DNA of 64,000 bases. Origin: Acidobacteria subdivision 2 bacterium RH1 MAG20. GTDB lineage: Bacteria > Acidobacteriota > Terriglobia > Terriglobales > Acidobacteriaceae. Below the pieces are notes generated by a model that did not search any database, was not told the DNA's origin, and was given only the letters and a program-made list of their open reading frames with translations. Positions 8,891 to 18,095 of this stretch are shown here, piece by piece (position 1 is the stretch's first letter; each line of letters opens with the position of its first letter). Both the position numbers and the translations under genes were made by a program. The stretch is from assembly GCA_002197545.1 (NCBI GenBank), contig NFUO01000160.1, forward strand, positions 1 to 64,000. The letters are read 5' to 3'.

Positions 8891-9879
8891 CGAGACTTAA
8901 ACTTCGACACTTCATCGCAGGCGCTGCTCTGCTGTTGCTGCCGCAACTGCCATCGTTGGTCGCACAACGACACAGGCCCAAGGCTGCGTTTGAACTTCAG
9001 GCGCTTACCCCTGAGTTCTGGACGCTCGTCGAGCATGATGCGCAACTCAAAACCATGGGAGCAGATTTTGGCTTTACTGAGGGGCCCATCTGGGACCCTG
9101 CGGGATTTCTTATCGTCAGTGATGAAGAGAAAAATGGGATCTACCGTCTCTATCCGGATGGCCATCGTGAACAACTGATTGCCCTCGGCGATCCAGACGG
9201 CAGCACCTACGACCATCAGCATCGGATCATCGATTGTGCCAGTGTGCTACGGGCCATTATCCGGCTGTCGCCTGACGGCAAGACCTATGAGACTCTGGCT
9301 GATCGTTATGAAGGCAAAAAATTCAACAGCCCTAATGACGTGACCATGGGGCCAGACGGTGCGATCTACTTCACCGATCCTACGCTTGACCTCGTCGCCG
9401 GCGAGAAGCAGGAGATTCCTTTTCAGGGGGTCTACCGCCTTGATGCCAAAGGCAAGGTCACGCTGCTTACGAAAGACCTCGATCTGCCCAATGGCCTCGC
9501 CTTCTCGCCCGATGGACGCTATTTATACATCGATGATTCCGGGCAGAGGAACATTCGCCGCTATCGTTTTCACAAGGGCACTTTGTCCGATGGGATGATC
9601 TTCGCGGATGAAAAAGTTGAAGGCTCGAAGGCCGTGCCCGATGGGATGAAGGTCGATAAAAAGGGCAATCTGTTTGTCACTGGCCCGCGAGGCATCTGGA
9701 TATGGAGTCCGCAGGGCAAGCATCTTGGCACTATTGCGCTGCCGGAGCAGCCGGCGAATTTCACCTGGGGTGGGCCAAACTATTCCACACTCTACATGAC
9801 CGCAGGTACCTCGGTGTATGTGTTGCCGACGAAAGCCAGAGGCGTTCTGTCTTATCTGCACAAGGTGGTGAAGCCATGA
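8887..9879 (+). CDS. Secreted SMP-30/gluconolactonase/LRE-family protein
   Basis: A 330-residue six-bladed beta-propeller with a signal peptide (to about residue 26). Expected metal ligands of the SMP-30 fold are present: Glu65 (TEGPIWD), Asn150 (NSPNDVTMGPDG), Asn202 (LPNGLAFSPDG) and Asp252 (VPDGMKVDKKGN). The active site is therefore probably intact. Family members hydrolyse sugar lactones such as gluconolactone. Coupled by 4-bp overlaps to the cytochrome before it and the DUF4380 gene after it. In this operon it would open the lactone made when the PQQ-type dehydrogenase oxidises a cyclic sugar; the actual substrate is not known. Confidence 0.92.
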   Translation: MTRLKLRHFIAGAALLLLPQLPSLVAQRHRPKAAFELQALTPEFWTLVEHDAQLKTMGADFGFTEGPIWDPAGFLIVSDEEKNGIYRLYPDGHREQLIALGDPDGSTYDHQHRIIDCASVLRAIIRLSPDGKTYETLADRYEGKKFNSPNDVTMGPDGAIYFTDPTLDLVAGEKQEIPFQGVYRLDAKGKVTLLTKDLDLPNGLAFSPDGRYLYIDDSGQRNIRRYRFHKGTLSDGMIFADEKVEGSKAVPDGMKVDKKGNLFVTGPRGIWIWSPQGKHLGTIALPEQPANFTWGGPNYSTLYMTAGTSVYVLPTKARGVLSYLHKVVKP

Positions 9880-11243
9880 AGCGCCTGGGATTGTTTCTGT
9901 TCGCTCTCACGCTGCCAAGTATGAGTCTTCAGGGTCAGACTCCTTCTGCGCGTGGCTGCTCGGTCCATGCGACTTCGTTTCAGGGTTGGGATGCACAGCA
10001 GGTCGTCAATCCCTGGGTGAAGCTCACCTTTGTCCCTAAACTTGGCGGGCGGCTTATGCAGGTTGAGTTCAATGGACATCCCTATCTCTTCGTCAATCCA
10101 AAGTACAGTGGTCAATACATCTCTCCGCAACAGGCCGCGGGCGACTGGATTAACTATGGCGGCGACAAGATCTGGCCCATGCCCGAAGGAAACTCCGATG
10201 AGAACCACTGGGTGCTTGCGTCCACGGCACTCGACGATCTTCCCTACGATTTCAAAGTTCTTTCGCAGGGAGAACGCTGCGCTGTGGAACTCACTGGCCA
10301 GCCTGACACGATCACTGGCCTGCAATACAGCCGCACTATCAGCCTTGCGGCAAACTCTCCGCAGATCAGCTTTCATGCGGTGATGAAGAATGCAACCGCT
10401 CATCCTATTGAGTGGTCCGTTCAATCGGTCTCGCAATACGATCTTAGCGATCCGCAAAACCGGGCGGACTATAACCATGACCTGTGGGCCTACACTCCCG
10501 TCAATCCTGATTCAACCTATCCTGGCGGATTTCATGTGCGTGACGGTCTCGCAAACGATCTATCGTTCTCTGTCGCCGATGGTCTCTTCCGGCTGCATTG
10601 GATGTACTTTCAGAACGAGGTGTGGGTTGATTCTGCTTCCGGCTGGCTTGCCGTAGTCGACGAGAAGAGCCAATACGGTATGGTCGAGCGATTTCCTTTC
10701 GAGCCAAACGGAAATTATCCAGGCAAAGCTACCGTCATATTCTATAAGAACGGCCCAACCGTCAGCTTTGGCAAGGATGGAGTCGCCAGCATTCGTCCGA
10801 CGACGACCGAGTCCACACCGTACTACATGGAAGCTGAGGTCAACAGCCCCATCGTCAAGCTTCAACCCGATGACACTTATGCGTGGGACACCACGTGGAA
10901 CCCTATAAAAATTGACAACGCACCACAGTCGATGACGAGTGCAGGTGTCGTCACGCAAAAGCTGGGGGCAACGTTGCAGGCGGATAACATGACCCTCACT
11001 GGAACCTTCTCTGTCTTTACGGGAGGCAACCTCACTGCGTTATTCATAAACAGGCACGGGGTAGCGGTCAGCCGCCGTGTCCTAAGACAGGTGCGCCCCG
11101 AGGAGATTGTCGTGTTGAACGATACTGTTCCTGCCGAGCCGCATATTGCGCGGGTGGTTTTAAAATTGATTGGCGCAGGCGGCGCGGACTACGGCATCCT
11201 CGATAAGGTTCGCATCGAAAATTCCGGGAGTATCTCCAAGTGA
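9876..11243 (+). CDS. DUF4380 protein, galactose-mutarotase-like fold
   Basis: A 455-residue exported protein with a signal peptide (MKRLGLFLFALTLPSMSLQG). The DUF4380 core starts near residue 45 with LTFVPKLGGRLMQVEFNGHP and continues through WINYGGDKIWPMPEGN; the family is related to aldose 1-epimerases by fold. The ATG at 9876 overlaps the previous stop by 4 bp and the end overlaps the next gene (GTGA), so the four genes are translationally coupled. Biochemical function of DUF4380 is not established. A mutarotase-like carbohydrate-binding protein beside a sugar-type dehydrogenase and a lactonase suggests anomer interconversion or substrate binding. Catalytic His residues could not be assigned with confidence. 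Confidence 0.85.
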   Translation: MKRLGLFLFALTLPSMSLQGQTPSARGCSVHATSFQGWDAQQVVNPWVKLTFVPKLGGRLMQVEFNGHPYLFVNPKYSGQYISPQQAAGDWINYGGDKIWPMPEGNSDENHWVLASTALDDLPYDFKVLSQGERCAVELTGQPDTITGLQYSRTISLAANSPQISFHAVMKNATAHPIEWSVQSVSQYDLSDPQNRADYNHDLWAYTPVNPDSTYPGGFHVRDGLANDLSFSVADGLFRLHWMYFQNEVWVDSASGWLAVVDEKSQYGMVERFPFEPNGNYPGKATVIFYKNGPTVSFGKDGVASIRPTTTESTPYYMEAEVNSPIVKLQPDDTYAWDTTWNPIKIDNAPQSMTSAGVVTQKLGATLQADNMTLTGTFSVFTGGNLTALFINRHGVAVSRRVLRQVRPEEIVVLNDTVPAEPHIARVVLKLIGAGGADYGILDKVRIENSGSISK

Positions 11244-12889
11244 TATCCAGTTCATCGAAGTTTGCGTCTCTCCTGCTTTGCCTTGCGGCCCTTAGCAGCG
11301 GCGCGGCTGTTGCCTATGGCCAGCAGGCCACGGTTCCGCGCGGCCTCGGAGAGATTCAGGTGCAGTCAAGCGATCTGCTGAGTACAAGCTTGCGCGACAA
11401 CTGGTCTTCTTACAATGGCGACTACACCGGTCGACGCTATAGCAGCCTGACACAGGTCACACCTGAGAATGCCCATGGGCTTCGCGCTCAGTGGGTCTTT
11501 CACAGTCGCAATGTCGGTGTGCTTGAGGTCACTCCGGTTGTGGTCGCGGGCGTCATGTTTGTGACGGGCTCTAACGATGCCTACGCTCTTGATGCTGCCA
11601 CGGGAAAAGTTCTCTGGCACCATGAGCGGCCTGTGACGCAGGGGCTCATCGACGATGCATCCGGCCATATCAATCGCGGCGTCGCTGTCCTTGGCAACCG
11701 TATCTATATGGAGACCGATAACGCGCACCTTCTCTGCCTGGATGCCCGCTCCGGCAATCTTATATGGGATATTCCTTATGCCTTTAATAACCGCAACTAT
11801 GGCGCCACCAGTGCTCCTCTTATTGTTAAGGACAAGGTTCTGGTTGGGACATCAGGCGGCGATGACGGCGTTCGCGGCTTCGTCGCGGCCTTCGATGCGA
11901 AGACCGGCAAGGAGGTCTGGCGCTTCTGGACCATTCCTGCTCCGGGTGAGGCTGGCTCATCGAGTTGGCCCGGCAAAACGTATATGAACGGCGGCGGAAC
12001 AACCTGGATGCCCGGCACATACGATCCCAAGCTCAATACGATCTACTGGGGCACGAGCAATCCGTCTCCCGACTTTGACGGCAGCGTTCGGCCGGGCGAT
12101 GACCTTTACACCAACTGTGTCCTTGCTCTTGATCCAGATACGGGCAAGCTGAAGTGGTACTTTCAGTTCACACCGCACGATCTCTATGACTACGATGCAA
12201 CGGAGACTCCTGTGCTTGTCGATGCGATGTATCAAGGCCATCCGCGCAGACTCCTCATCGAAGCAAACCGCAATGGGTTTATCTATATTCTCGATCGCGT
12301 CGATGGCAAGTTCCTCGCGGCAAAACAATTTGCTACCGAGCAGAACTGGGCCAAGGGCACCGACGCCAACGGTCGCCCCATCCGAACGGGGAACATTCCT
12401 ACCGCTGACGGCACACGTATCTGCCCGGGTTACGCCGGAGCCACCAATTGGTACTCGCCGTCTTATAGCGAATCGACGCGCCTGTTTTACTTCTTGACGC
12501 TGGAAGACTGTAATGTCTACTACGTTCATCCGCAGGAGTTCCAGGAAGGCCGTCCGTATTACTCCACAGGCACTAAGCACCGCCCCGATGAAAACGCGAA
12601 AAAATATCTTCTCGCCTTTGACCCAAATAAGGGCGAGTTTGCGTGGCGCTATCCCCAGGCCGGCAACGCGCACTCGTTCGCCGGCGTCATGACGACGGCC
12701 ACCGGGCTTGTCGCCTTTGGAGATGATGCAGAGGAGTTCGAGATTGTGAATGGCCGCACTGGTGCGCCCTTGTGGCACTTCAATGTCGGACAGGCCCTTC
12801 ATGCATCGCCTATGAGCTATGCGGTGAATGGTAAGCAATACTTTGCCATCGCCGCGGGCAGCGACTTGTTTTCCTTTGCGCTGCCGTAA
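11240..12889 (+). CDS. PQQ-dependent alcohol/sugar dehydrogenase family quinoprotein
   Basis: A 549-residue exported eight-bladed propeller of the methanol/ethanol dehydrogenase family, without a heme domain. The GTG start overlaps the previous stop by 4 bp; a signal peptide ends near residue 28. W-motifs such as ALDAATGKVLW and FDAKTGKEVW recur. Compared from memory with methanol dehydrogenase, the vicinal Cys pair is absent (SGHINRG), the metal-ligand Glu is Asp208 (SGGDDG) and the metal-ligand Asn is Thr255 (GGGTTW). The catalytic Asp region reads TPHDLYDYDA, with Asp317 and Asp319 spaced like the DYD signature of lanthanide enzymes. Whether it binds PQQ and which metal it uses are uncertain; some acidobacterial quinoproteins occur in genomes without PQQ biosynthesis. 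Electrons would go to the cytochrome encoded upstream. Confidence 0.88.
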   Translation: MISSSSKFASLLLCLAALSSGAAVAYGQQATVPRGLGEIQVQSSDLLSTSLRDNWSSYNGDYTGRRYSSLTQVTPENAHGLRAQWVFHSRNVGVLEVTPVVVAGVMFVTGSNDAYALDAATGKVLWHHERPVTQGLIDDASGHINRGVAVLGNRIYMETDNAHLLCLDARSGNLIWDIPYAFNNRNYGATSAPLIVKDKVLVGTSGGDDGVRGFVAAFDAKTGKEVWRFWTIPAPGEAGSSSWPGKTYMNGGGTTWMPGTYDPKLNTIYWGTSNPSPDFDGSVRPGDDLYTNCVLALDPDTGKLKWYFQFTPHDLYDYDATETPVLVDAMYQGHPRRLLIEANRNGFIYILDRVDGKFLAAKQFATEQNWAKGTDANGRPIRTGNIPTADGTRICPGYAGATNWYSPSYSESTRLFYFLTLEDCNVYYVHPQEFQEGRPYYSTGTKHRPDENAKKYLLAFDPNKGEFAWRYPQAGNAHSFAGVMTTATGLVAFGDDAEEFEIVNGRTGAPLWHFNVGQALHASPMSYAVNGKQYFAIAAGSDLFSFALP

Positions 12890-12945
12890 GCAAGACTCGT
12901 GTCATTCCTGAACGCAAATCTCAACCCTTTTGGAGAAATTGATCG

Positions 12946-14319
12946 ATGAAACGCAGGCAATTCCTTGCGCTCGCAGGCGCCGCAGCCGGACACACCGTGG
13001 CGGCATCTGCCCTTCAGCATGTGCGAGGATCTTCTTCTGTCCTGACCGGCGCACGTGAAAGAGCCGACGCTGTGCTGCATATTCGGCCCATCACAGTTGA
13101 GCTGGCCCCAGGCGTTTCGATCGAGACAACTGGCTATAACGGACATGCGCCGGGTCCGGTGCTGCGCTTCAAAGAAGGCGCTCAGGTCAATATCGATGTT
13201 TATAACGAAACGAGCGTGGCCGAGCTTGTCCACTGGCACGGGCTTGCTATCGACTCGCTCAACGATGGGGCCATGGAAGAAGGCTCGCCCACGATTCCTG
13301 CCGGCGGCCATCTCCGCTATTCCTTTCGCCCGAAGCCGTCGGGCACGCGCTGGTACCACACTCACACTACCGCGAACGCCGACCTTACACAGGCTACTTA
13401 TTCCGGACAGTATGGTTTTCTTTATATCGAGCCTAAGAACGAACCGGGCAGCTATGACCAGGAGATATTTCTTGCGATTCACCACTGGCAACCTCATCTG
13501 ACGATGATGGGAGCGCCGATGAATGCGAACGATGTTGCCTACAAATATGCCTCGTTCAATGACAAGTTGTTCTCCGCTGCCGAACCTATCCGCGTGCGTC
13601 AGGGACAACGTGTTTTATTTCGCTTCCTCAATGCCAGCGCTACTCAGAACGTTACGCTCGCCCTGCCGGGACATCGGTTTACTGTCGTTGCCATGGATGG
13701 CAATCCGGTGCCGCAGCCGCGTTCGGTAGAGACGCTTGTGCTAGGTGTGGCCGAACGTATCGACGCTGTGGTCGAAATGAATTCGCCAGGGGTGTGGCAT
13801 CTCGGCCCCACCGATGATGCTGAGCGCGCCATGGGGCTTGGCCGTACCATCGAGTACGCAGGGAGAAGCGGCAAAGCGCTGTGGGTGCAGCCTGACTCCG
13901 ATGTCTGGGACTACTTCCACTTCGGCAACGAGAGCAAGGCACCTGACCCAGATGTTCGCATTCCACTCGTCTTTGCTCCTCTGGCTGCCGATGCCGATGG
14001 GATGCAGCATTGGACCGTCAATGGCAACGGGTATCCGAAGAATGGTTTCGTGAGCCTGCAGGAGGGCAAGCGGCACCGTCTCGTTTTCGTCAATAGCAGC
14101 GCGGAGGTGCATCCGCTCCATCTTCATCGCCATAGCTTTGAGCTTGTCAGTTTAGGCGGGAAACAGGGTTCCGGATTGATGAAGGATGTCGTCAATATTC
14201 CGCCGCACAGCACCATGGAAGTCGACTTCATCGCAAACAATCTGGGTGACACGTTGTTCCACTGTCATCAGCAACTGCATATGGACTATGGCTTCATGCA
14301 GTTATTCAAATATGCCTGA
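12946..14319 (+). CDS. Tat-exported multicopper oxidase
   Basis: A 457-residue three-cupredoxin-domain oxidase. The N-terminus KRRQFLALAGAAA is a twin-arginine signal, expected for a folded copper protein. All four copper motifs are present: HWHG (near residue 100), WYHTHT, HPLHLHRHSFE and HCHQQLHMDYGFM, the last providing the type 1 Cys and a likely axial Met. It reduces oxygen to water with electrons from an organic substrate, metal ion or redox protein. It lies 56 bases after the quinoprotein gene, the last in the run, with no terminator seen between. It could drain electrons from the operon's cytochrome, or act separately on phenolics or copper. Confidence 0.93.
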   Translation: MKRRQFLALAGAAAGHTVAASALQHVRGSSSVLTGARERADAVLHIRPITVELAPGVSIETTGYNGHAPGPVLRFKEGAQVNIDVYNETSVAELVHWHGLAIDSLNDGAMEEGSPTIPAGGHLRYSFRPKPSGTRWYHTHTTANADLTQATYSGQYGFLYIEPKNEPGSYDQEIFLAIHHWQPHLTMMGAPMNANDVAYKYASFNDKLFSAAEPIRVRQGQRVLFRFLNASATQNVTLALPGHRFTVVAMDGNPVPQPRSVETLVLGVAERIDAVVEMNSPGVWHLGPTDDAERAMGLGRTIEYAGRSGKALWVQPDSDVWDYFHFGNESKAPDPDVRIPLVFAPLAADADGMQHWTVNGNGYPKNGFVSLQEGKRHRLVFVNSSAEVHPLHLHRHSFELVSLGGKQGSGLMKDVVNIPPHSTMEVDFIANNLGDTLFHCHQQLHMDYGFMQLFKYA

Positions 14320-14415
14320 TGAGAGCCAATTTCGCAGATGGTATAGGTCTTCGCGGTGAAACGAAAAGCAAATACGGGGGTTTCTCCACTGCGACGGCAA
14401 AAGCGCCGCCTTGCA

Positions 14416-14448
14416 CCCCAACGAGCAAGTGCGCTCGCTGGGGACCCC
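14416..14448. repeat. Palindromic repeat, CCCCAnnGA...TGGGGACCCC family
   Basis: Arms CCCCAACGAGC (14416-14426) and GCTCGCTGGGG (14433-14443) pair with one mismatch and are followed by ACCCC. The same layout, CCCCACAGACG ... CGTCCGTGGGG + ACCCC, occurs inside proS at 30414-30447. Confidence 0.65.
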
Positions 14449-14539
14449 GCGCCTTCGGTCGAGATGACGTGGTCTTTGTCCTCACAGAAACATTAAAATA
14501 TTCTAGGGAAGGTCTCATTGAGTTCCTGAAGATTCCCTC

Positions 14540-14595
14540 GGGAGCTAAAGCCCCGTTCTATATGAGCGATTTGCAGCGTGGCTGAAGCCACGCCC
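14540..14595 (+). repeat. Paired-hairpin repeat (GGAGCTAAAGCCCC ... GTGGCTGAAGCCAC)
   Basis: Two hairpins about 20 bases apart: GGGAGCTAAAGCCCC (14540-14554) and GCGTGGC/GCCACGC around TGAA (14576-14593). The reverse complement of 55117-55174 has the same two hairpins in the same order, so this is a dispersed two-stem family. Confidence 0.65.
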
Positions 14596-14624
14596 TTTCA
14601 AAACTACAACCTAATCAGAGGTTC

Positions 14625-17600
14625 CTAGAAGACTACTTTCAAGGCTCCCTGGATCTGCCGGGCGCCGGTTGTGAAGTCGTTCTGGCCGAGTTGCGATTGA
14701 GAGACCCCGAACGTTGGGGACGCGATGCTCAGAGAGGCAGCCGGCGGCGAGGCAAGGTTGGGGTGGTTGAAGACGTTATAGCTCTCCGCGCGAAAGATTA
14801 GCTTAACCTGCTCGCGGAGGGGCTGGGTCTTCTGCAAGACGAGGTCGGTGTTGATGAAGCCGGGGCCGTAGAACTTGTTGCGGTGGATAGAGAGGCTCTG
14901 CCCATAGGGCTCGTTGGCGAAGGCAGTGGCGGAGGGGCCGGTGATCTTGCCCGATGCGACGATGGTTCCGCGGCCGGAGGGATACGGCTCTCCGACAAGC
15001 TCTGGACGGTCGGCGGCATCGGTATGGAGGCTATCGCGGGTGCCGCGAAGATCGAAGGGAAGGCCGGTCTGAACCTGCTGGATGCCGGAGACCTGGATAC
15101 CCTCGAAGACGTGGCCGACGAAACCGCTATTGAGGTTCATGCTGCCGATACCGACGGGCAGACTATAACTGGCTGCGACCGTGCCACGGTGGCGGACGTC
15201 GAAGTCGGAGTTGCCGTACTCGGGCCCAAGGTTGAAGCTATTGCGCGGGAAGAAGGAATCGCCGGCACCGGGAACGATCGGATCGCTGCCATTGTCGAGG
15301 GAATGGGACCAGGTATAGCTGCCCGTGAGAGTAAGGCCGCCAACCTGTCCGGAGAGTCTGGCCTGCAAGGCGTTGTAGTTGCCGCCAACGACCGAAGTCT
15401 CGAAGGCTTCGTGGTAGAAGGCGTTGTTGTTGACCATGGGGTGAAACCTAGTGCCGTTCGCGTCTACGCCTCCCGTGTAAAGAGAGGTGAAGGTGAGGGC
15501 ATTCGGCAGGACGCCGGCGGCGAGTGCGGCCTGCACGAGACTCGGCTGCGGCGGAGCCCCGTCGATAGCGCGGAGGCCATGGGTGCTGTGATTGCCGACG
15601 TAGTTCACCTCGACTGTCAACGTGCTGTTGAGTTGATGCTGAATGCCGATGTTGTAGGTCTGGCTGGTCGGCATCTTGAGGTTGGGATCGATCACGACAG
15701 GCGCCTTGAGAAACTGACCGTTGGTGATATTCGGGGACGGAGTCAGTTCGCCTGGAAAGGAGAGGGTCGTCACCGTAGGGGTGTCTGGGGTGCCGTCAAA
15801 GACATAATCGTTTGCCTGCGCCTGATAAGGAGGATTTGATTTTGCGCTGCCAAAGAGGTTGTCGAAGACGCGGTCATGGAAGATGCCGAAGCCGCCGCGG
15901 ATCGCGGTCTTTCCGTCTCCATGAGGGTCGTAGGCGAAGCCAATGCGGGGTTCGATGAGCTTCCAACTATCGACGTAGAGTTGACGTCCGGTTCCCGGCC
16001 CGACGGACGTGAAGCTGAAGTATCCGCTGGCGGGCAATGCAGCGGAGGCATTGCCTAAGAAGGTGGATAAGTTCCTGTCTTTCTCATAGGGCACACCGTT
16101 GAAGGCATAGCGCAGGCCGAGGATGGCGGTAAATCGCGAGGTGACCTTCCAGGTGTCCTGCGCGAAGGCTGCCCATTCGTGCTGGCGAAAGCGGGCGACA
16201 TCGTTGGCGCGGCGGACACCGGCGCGGGTGAAGAACTGGTTCTCGGAGGAGTTGGCGACAGCGCCCTGCGCGCCCCAGATGAGGTCTTCGAAGCCCGGCA
16301 CGCTTGGAGAGTTTCGATTTCCGTAAAAGTTGTAAGAGGGATAGCCGAAGATGGTGTAGTTATTCAGCATGAGCATGTTGCGCGAGAAGAAGTTGTCGAA
16401 GTTGTTGTCTTTGACGCTGCGGTACTCGCCACCAAACGTCAGCGAGTGAGCGCCCTTGGTGAAGCTGAACGTGTCGGCAAAGAGAAGGGTCGAGCTAAGC
16501 CGCGCCTGAGCGTTACTGTCGCCCAGGGCGGAGCAGCCAAAGATAAAGAAGTAGGGGATATTGATGTCGCGGCCATTGCCGAAGCTGTCGGTGCCGGTTG
16601 CGGCATCGATCGCTGCGTGATTGCAGTAATAACCGGCGTTGCTCTGGTTGTACCCGGCACGGAGGAGATTGGTCGCGTGAGCTGAGAGCGAAGAGGCGAT
16701 GGAGATGACACCGTTATGGTTGGTGTTGATCCCCCTGAAATTGCCGTAGCCAGGTAGAACTTCATCGTGCAAAGGATTGCTGTCGTTGGCGTGGCCGTAG
16801 ATATAACGAACCGTGAGTTGATGCCTGTCGGTCAGTTTCTGGTCGAAACGGCCGGTCAGGTTGTAGGAATTCAAAGCATCGGGCGAGGGGAAGAAGTAGG
16901 TGGTGCTGACGCCATCCCCGTTATTGGCCTGGCCGACGGGCGCGAGGGCAAGGATCTTCGCGATGGTGGGGTCCTGTCCCATGCCGGCGAAGTTGTCTGG
17001 GTTGGCGGCGGGATCGGTGGTGAGATCGACCGGCGTGCGGCTGCCGTCGGTTGGATCGATATAGGTGAACTTGCCAGTTCGGAAGGTGGCAGTTGGGGTC
17101 GTCTGAAAGGCGGTACGGGCGGTGCGGAAGCGCTGGACCTCGCCGTTGAGGAAAAAGAAAGTACGGTCCTTCCAGATGGGGCCACCGATGGACGCGCCGA
17201 AGTCGTTGCGAACGTAGGGGTCCTGCGAACCATTTTCCTTTTTGTTGAAGAAGTCGCGTGCGCCGAGTGCGCTGTAGCGTCCGAACTCGTAGGCATCGCC
17301 GTGGAATTTGTTGCTCCCGCCGCGTGTGACCACATCGATGATGGCTCCGGTGTTGCGGCCGAACTCCGCATCAAAATTGTTGGTGATGACGCGGAACTCC
17401 TGCGCCGAGTCAGGATTCGCCTGGGAGATACCACCCTGGCCGCCGGGGACGGAGGTGTCGTTGTTGTCCGCGCCGTCGAGCATGAAATTGTTGTTTCGGT
17501 CGCGCTGACCATTGACCGAAAATCCGCCTACATTATTTCTGGCAGTGACGACACCCGGCGACAGGAGCACCAACTGATAGGGGTCGCGGAGAATAAGAGG

Positions 17601-18032
17601 GAGATCGTTGATCTGTTTTGAATTGACGATGGAGGAGAGTTGGAAGCTGTCGGTCTCGACGGGAGCGACTGTGATGTCCTGCACGTTGACCGACGCGACC
17701 GCGCCGGCGATGGACAGAGTGAAGTTCACCGGAAGAGTCGCCGCAATATTAAGGATGACATTTTTTCGGGTCAAGGTCTGGAAGCTGGGGGCGGCAACGG
17801 ACACCGTATAGGTTGCAGGCGGCAAAGCAGCAAAGTTGTACACGCCCGCGGAGGTTGTCGTGGTTGTGCGCTTGAGACCGGTAGAGTCGGAGGTTGCCGT
17901 GACCGTAGCGTTTGGCACCAGTGCGCCGGCAGGATCGAAGACTTGACCGATGACGCTGCCGGTCTGCGCGAATCCAACTTCTGCCATTGCAATAAAGACC
18001 AACAATGCTGCACCTAGATTTCCGAGACGCAT
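14625..18032 (-). CDS. Oar-like TonB-dependent receptor with carboxypeptidase-regulatory domain
   Basis: A 1135-residue outer-membrane transporter of the same class as the one at 4493, but only distantly similar. It has a signal peptide (ending VGFAQ), a regulatory-like domain (GSVIGQVFDPAGALVPNATV), and a plug with LPLILRDPYQLVLLSPGVV and FSVNGQRDRNNNFMLDGADN. A long barrel follows, ending ARQIQGALKVVF with a terminal Phe. I chose the ATG at 18032 because TAGGAG sits seven bases upstream; a TTG six bases earlier is an alternative. It is monocistronic, faces the oxidative cluster and shares no intergenic space with a substrate-processing gene, so its cargo is unknown. A pair of inverted 9-bp arms upstream (18096-18173) may be regulatory. 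Confidence 0.92.
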   Translation of the reverse strand: MRLGNLGAALLVFIAMAEVGFAQTGSVIGQVFDPAGALVPNATVTATSDSTGLKRTTTTTSAGVYNFAALPPATYTVSVAAPSFQTLTRKNVILNIAATLPVNFTLSIAGAVASVNVQDITVAPVETDSFQLSSIVNSKQINDLPLILRDPYQLVLLSPGVVTARNNVGGFSVNGQRDRNNNFMLDGADNNDTSVPGGQGGISQANPDSAQEFRVITNNFDAEFGRNTGAIIDVVTRGGSNKFHGDAYEFGRYSALGARDFFNKKENGSQDPYVRNDFGASIGGPIWKDRTFFFLNGEVQRFRTARTAFQTTPTATFRTGKFTYIDPTDGSRTPVDLTTDPAANPDNFAGMGQDPTIAKILALAPVGQANNGDGVSTTYFFPSPDALNSYNLTGRFDQKLTDRHQLTVRYIYGHANDSNPLHDEVLPGYGNFRGINTNHNGVISIASSLSAHATNLLRAGYNQSNAGYYCNHAAIDAATGTDSFGNGRDINIPYFFIFGCSALGDSNAQARLSSTLLFADTFSFTKGAHSLTFGGEYRSVKDNNFDNFFSRNMLMLNNYTIFGYPSYNFYGNRNSPSVPGFEDLIWGAQGAVANSSENQFFTRAGVRRANDVARFRQHEWAAFAQDTWKVTSRFTAILGLRYAFNGVPYEKDRNLSTFLGNASAALPASGYFSFTSVGPGTGRQLYVDSWKLIEPRIGFAYDPHGDGKTAIRGGFGIFHDRVFDNLFGSAKSNPPYQAQANDYVFDGTPDTPTVTTLSFPGELTPSPNITNGQFLKAPVVIDPNLKMPTSQTYNIGIQHQLNSTLTVEVNYVGNHSTHGLRAIDGAPPQPSLVQAALAAGVLPNALTFTSLYTGGVDANGTRFHPMVNNNAFYHEAFETSVVGGNYNALQARLSGQVGGLTLTGSYTWSHSLDNGSDPIVPGAGDSFFPRNSFNLGPEYGNSDFDVRHRGTVAASYSLPVGIGSMNLNSGFVGHVFEGIQVSGIQQVQTGLPFDLRGTRDSLHTDAADRPELVGEPYPSGRGTIVASGKITGPSATAFANEPYGQSLSIHRNKFYGPGFINTDLVLQKTQPLREQVKLIFRAESYNVFNHPNLASPPAASLSIASPTFGVSQSQLGQNDFTTGARQIQGALKVVF

Positions 18033-18095
18033 GAACAAGCTCCTAAACCCGAGGTCGCGAAGGTTTTTCGCAAGATGAATGGATGCATGGATCGA

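Larger units (their letters stand above)
14320..14624. other. Convergent intergenic region with two palindromic repeats
   Basis: This 305-base gap between the multicopper oxidase and the convergent receptor holds a GGGGACCCC-type repeat (14416-14448) and a paired AAGCC hairpin unit (14540-14595). Open frames here are only repeat sequence; no gene is supported. Confidence 0.75.

Noticed and set aside
9702..9875. N-terminal extension of the DUF4380 gene
   Set aside because: It is an out-of-frame overlap of the lactonase gene; the ATG at 9876 starts a signal peptide and makes the 4-bp coupling.
14319..14585. 88-codon open frame after the multicopper oxidase
   Set aside because: It consists of palindromic repeat sequence.
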